A stretch of 64,000 nucleotides of DNA from contig NZ_CP098502.1 in the NCBI RefSeq assembly GCF_024220175.1, positions 3,166,514 to 3,230,513 of the forward strand. The letters are read 5' to 3'. The DNA comes from Paraconexibacter antarcticus. GTDB lineage: Bacteria; Actinomycetota; Thermoleophilia; Solirubrobacterales; Solirubrobacteraceae. This document shows positions 61,437 to 64,000 of this stretch, in pieces. The translations under genes were made by a program, and so were the position numbers. Below the pieces are notes generated by a model that made no database searches, was not told where the DNA came from, and saw only the letters and a program-made list of their open reading frames with translations. Each line of letters begins with the position of its first letter. Position 1 is the first letter of the stretch.

Positions 61437-61459
61437 AAAGGTTGAGCACCTCAACCTTT
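61437..61459. promoter_or_regulatory. 23-bp perfect palindromic operator over the exporter promoter
   Basis: AAAGGTTGAG (61437-61446) and CTCAACCTTT (61450-61459) are exact inverted copies separated by CAC. The site covers a -35 box TTGAGC (61442-61447), which with TACACT at 61466-61471 makes an 18-bp-spaced promoter. The size and symmetry are those of MarR-type sites. A regulator bound here would block the promoter of the ABC exporter. Confidence 0.75.
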
Positions 61460-61465
61460 GCCCGC

Positions 61466-61471
61466 TACACT
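61466..61471 (+). promoter_or_regulatory. Predicted -10 box of the ABC exporter (leaderless)
   Basis: TACACT, 9 nt before the GTG at 61481, with the -35 box TTGAGC inside the palindrome. Confidence 0.55.
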
Positions 61472-61480
61472 GCACGGGAC

Positions 61481-63304
61481 GTGAGCGAGAAGCCCGACCC
61501 CCTGCCGCCCGGCCAGCTGCGCCGGATCATGCGCCTCTTCCGGCCGCACCGCCGGACGCTCGGCAGCGTGCTCGGGCTCATCGTCATCTCGGCCGGCCTC
61601 GGGATGGTCTCGCCGTTCCTCCTGCGCGGCATCCTCGACACGGCGATCCCGCAGCGGGACACCGGCCTGCTGACGCTGCTCGTCGCGGGCATGGTCGTCA
61701 TCTCGATCCTCACCGGCGTCCTCGGCGTGGGGCAGACGTACCTCTCGAACCTCGTGGGCCAGCGCGTCATGCACGACCTGCGCGCCGCGGTCTACCGGCA
61801 CCTGCAGCGCCTGAGCCTCGCCTTCTTCACCCGCACCCGCACCGGCGAGGTCCAGAGCCGCATCGCGAACGACATCGGCGGCGTGCAGAACGTCGTCACG
61901 ACGACGGCGACCTCGATCGTCTCGAACGTCACGACGGTGCTCGCGGTCGTCGTCGCGATGATCGTCCTCGACTGGCGCCTCGCTGCGTTCTCCCTCGTCC
62001 TGCTCCCGTTCTTCGTCGCGCTCACCCGCCGCGTCGGCAACGAGCGCAAGCGGCTGACGACGAAGAAGCAGGGCCGCCTCGCCGACATGAGCGCGCTCGT
62101 CGAGGAGTCGCTCTCGGTCAGCGGCATCCTGCTCGGCAAGACGATGGGCAAGGCCGACGAGCTCGCCGAGCGCTTCACCGCCGAGAGCCGCGAGCTCGCC
62201 GACCTCGAGGTCCGCTCCCGGATGGCCGGCCGCTGGCGGATGGCGTCCGTGCAGATGAGCTTCGCCATCATGCCGGCGCTCGCCTACTGGTTCGCCGGGG
62301 AGTCGCTCGCCAGCGGCTCGAACGCGATCTCGCTCGGCACGCTCGTCGCCTTCACGCAGCTGCAGACGCGCGTCTTCTTCCCGATCCAGTCGCTGCTGAG
62401 CGTCGGGATCGACATGCAGACGTCGCTCGCGCTCTTCACGCGGATCTTCGAGTACCTCGACCTCGAGGTGGAGATCGACGAGCGCGAGCACCCCGTCGAC
62501 CTCGGCCCCGCGCAGGTCCGCGGCGACGTCCGCTTCGACGACGTCGTCTTCGCCTACGACCCCGCGTCGGCCCGGCCGACGATCGCCGGCGTGACGCTCG
62601 AGGTCCCGGCCGGGACGACGACGGCGATCGTGGGGGAGACGGGCTCGGGCAAGACGACGCTCGGGTACCTCGTCGCGCGGCTCTACGACGCGACCTCGGG
62701 CACCGTCTCGATCGACGGCGTCGACGTCCGCGACCTCACGTTCGGCTCGCTCTCGAGCATCGTCGGGCTCGTCTCGCAGGAGACCTACCTCTTCCACGCG
62801 TCGATCGCCGACAACCTGCGCTTCGCCAGGCCGGACGCGACGGACGACGAGCTGCAGGCCGCCGCGCGCGCCGCGCGCATCCACGACCAGATCATGGGCC
62901 TGCCCGACGGCTACGACACGGTCGTCGGGGAGCGCGGCTACCGCTTCAGCGGCGGTGAGAAACAGCGCATCGCGATCGCCCGGACCGTCCTGCGCAACCC
63001 GCCGGTCCTGCTCCTCGACGAGGCGACGAGCGCGCTCGACAACGAGACCGAGCGCGCCGTGCAGGAGGCGCTCGACGCCCTCGCCTCCGGCCGGACGACG
63101 ATCGCGATCGCCCACCGCCTCTCGACCGTCCGCGACGCCGACCAGATCGTCGTGCTCGAGAAGGGTGCCGTCGCCGAGCGCGGGACCCACGACGAGCTCG
63201 TCGCCGCCGGCGGCCCGTACAGCCGGCTCGCCGCCGAGGCCGGGATGGCCGCGCTCGCGGACGCCGGAGCGGCCGCCCCCGCCATCACCGAGCTCGCCTC
63301 CTGA
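61481..63304 (+). CDS. ABC exporter (fused membrane and ATPase domains)
   Basis: A 607-residue half-transporter of the multidrug/lipid type. A six-helix membrane domain (about 30-310) begins LGSVLGLIVISAGLGMVSPF. The ATPase has Walker A GETGSGKTT, Q-loop LVSQETYLF, signature RFSGGEKQR, Walker B VLLLDEAT and the switch His in AIAHRLSTV. GTG 61481 is chosen because an earlier in-frame ATG at 61442 lies inside the operator and promoter. It probably works as a homodimer and is controlled by the palindrome upstream. The substrate is unknown. Confidence 0.94.
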   Translation: MSEKPDPLPPGQLRRIMRLFRPHRRTLGSVLGLIVISAGLGMVSPFLLRGILDTAIPQRDTGLLTLLVAGMVVISILTGVLGVGQTYLSNLVGQRVMHDLRAAVYRHLQRLSLAFFTRTRTGEVQSRIANDIGGVQNVVTTTATSIVSNVTTVLAVVVAMIVLDWRLAAFSLVLLPFFVALTRRVGNERKRLTTKKQGRLADMSALVEESLSVSGILLGKTMGKADELAERFTAESRELADLEVRSRMAGRWRMASVQMSFAIMPALAYWFAGESLASGSNAISLGTLVAFTQLQTRVFFPIQSLLSVGIDMQTSLALFTRIFEYLDLEVEIDEREHPVDLGPAQVRGDVRFDDVVFAYDPASARPTIAGVTLEVPAGTTTAIVGETGSGKTTLGYLVARLYDATSGTVSIDGVDVRDLTFGSLSSIVGLVSQETYLFHASIADNLRFARPDATDDELQAAARAARIHDQIMGLPDGYDTVVGERGYRFSGGEKQRIAIARTVLRNPPVLLLDEATSALDNETERAVQEALDALASGRTTIAIAHRLSTVRDADQIVVLEKGAVAERGTHDELVAAGGPYSRLAAEAGMAALADAGAAAPAITELAS

Positions 63305-63306
63305 CG

Positions 63307-63936
63307 ATGCCCGGCCCCGCGCTCGCCGCCATCGACGTCGCGCTCGACCCGCCGGTCTGGGCCGCGCTCGGGTTCGCGGTCGACGAGGACGGCACGTGCG
63401 TCGTCGGCGCCACGACGCTCGAGGTCATCGGCGCTGCGGCCGAGGGCGCGCCGCTGCTGCCCGGCTGGACGCTCCGCGGCCCGGCCGCGGCGACGCCGGA
63501 CACCGTCGACGGGCTGCCGACCACGTGGACCGACGCGCCGCCCGCCGCGGGCGCGCCGCACCCGAACACCGCCCGCGCGCTCGACCACGTCGTCCTCCGG
63601 ACCCCGGACACCGGGCGGACGTTCGCCGCGCTGCAGGCGACCGGCATGGAGCTGCGACGGGAGCGGACCGCCGGCACCGGCAGCCGCGCGCTGCGGCAGG
63701 GCTTCTTCCGGCACGGGGAGGCGATCGTCGAGGTCGTCGGCCCGCTGCAGCACGCCGGCGACGGGCCCGCCGCCCTGTGGGGCCTGAGCTTCCTCGTCGA
63801 GGATCTCGACGCGGCGGTCGCGCTGCTCGGGGAGGGCGCCGGCGCCGTGCGTGACGCGGTCCAGCCCGGACGGCGCATCGTCACCGTGCGGGCCGAGGCG
63901 TGCGGCGGGCTGCCGCTCGCGCTGATGGACGGCTGA
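63307..63936 (+). CDS. VOC family (glyoxalase-like) protein
   Basis: A 209-residue protein of two vicinal-oxygen-chelate units. The first is short and degenerate. The second is clear: ALDHVVLRTPDTGRTFAALQATGMELRRER, RQGFFRHGEAIVEVVGP, WGLSFLVEDLDAAVALLG, with metal-type His and Glu. The ATG is 2 bases after the exporter stop, so the two genes are co-transcribed. VOC proteins next to exporters may detoxify or sequester the same compound. The specific role is unknown. Confidence 0.85.
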   Translation: MPGPALAAIDVALDPPVWAALGFAVDEDGTCVVGATTLEVIGAAAEGAPLLPGWTLRGPAAATPDTVDGLPTTWTDAPPAAGAPHPNTARALDHVVLRTPDTGRTFAALQATGMELRRERTAGTGSRALRQGFFRHGEAIVEVVGPLQHAGDGPAALWGLSFLVEDLDAAVALLGEGAGAVRDAVQPGRRIVTVRAEACGGLPLALMDG

Positions 63937-63949
63937 GCGCCGGGACCGT

Positions 63950-64000
63950 CAGGCGGTGGCCGGCGGCGGGTCCCCCGCGATCGCGGGGGCCGCCTCACCG
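63950..64000 (-). CDS. Possible 3' end of a minus-strand gene running off the window
   Basis: A frame open from the window edge ends EAAPAIAGDPPPATA and a TGA at 63950-63952. The same bases contain a GC-rich inverted repeat (GGCCCCCGCGAT/ATCGCGGGGG), so this could equally be a terminator. Too short to decide. Confidence 0.2.

Overview
The window is about 74% G+C, densely coded chromosomal DNA from a high-GC actinobacterium. The backbone gene order (pnp, M16 protease, dapB, dapA, rnj, ftsK, cinA, recA, recX, rny, miaB, miaA, dapF, hflX) is the conserved actinobacterial core order. The presence of RNase Y beside RNase J and PNPase, the actinobacterial DapD type and many leaderless starts suggest a member of the Thermoleophilia/Solirubrobacterales. 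That placement is inference from gene content, not from a database search.

Layout. 1-9.7 kb: the 3' end of pnp, an M16 protease, dapB, a GNAT enzyme, a small unknown gene, a repeat-rich gap (3.7-4.6 kb), recD2 on the minus strand, then dapA, rnj and a small membrane protein. 9.7-11.8 kb: a histidine kinase/response regulator pair. 12-20.9 kb: ftsK, a RodZ-like protein, cinA, a secreted M14 carboxypeptidase, recA (with a LexA box) and recX. 20.9-25.6 kb: aldo/keto reductase, rny, a secreted phosphoesterase and an alpha/beta hydrolase. 25.7-28.9 kb: a lower-GC island (frameshifted ankyrin gene, thioredoxin-like protein, diguanylate cyclase) lying between two copies of the miaB promoter and start. 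28.9-38.1 kb: miaB, a TetR / FAD enzyme / nitrilase-like cluster, polysaccharide deacetylase, SDR, miaA, NmrA-like, dapF. 38.1-42.6 kb: dapD, a second repeat locus, dapC-dapE and a DUF429 protein. 42.8-47.4 kb: a lipoprotein, a ferritin-like protein and a modABC operon with a MerR-HTH/TOBE protein. 47.5-53.1 kb: hflX, dut and an osmoprotectant ABC transporter. 53.2-59.1 kb: a lipid kinase-murT-methyltransferase-gatD operon, a cyclophilin lipoprotein and an ACT-malic enzyme. 59.2-64 kb: an SRAP protein, small membrane proteins, an ABC exporter with a palindromic operator, and a VOC protein.

How the genes fit together. Every step from dihydrodipicolinate synthase to diaminopimelate epimerase is encoded here (DapA, B, D, C, E, F), and MurT/GatD would amidate the peptidoglycan built from that precursor. 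pnp, rnj and rny are the main RNA-decay nucleases. recA, recX, recD2, the SRAP protein and dut serve DNA maintenance.

Most notable points: the syntenic DapF has Ser at both catalytic Cys positions; the miaB 5' end is duplicated around a 3.2-kb island; a structured repeat family occupies two gaps between convergent genes; about 21 genes have a TAnnnT-type -10 box 6-11 nt before the start codon (leaderless transcription); and a nitrilase-fold protein has lost its catalytic Cys.
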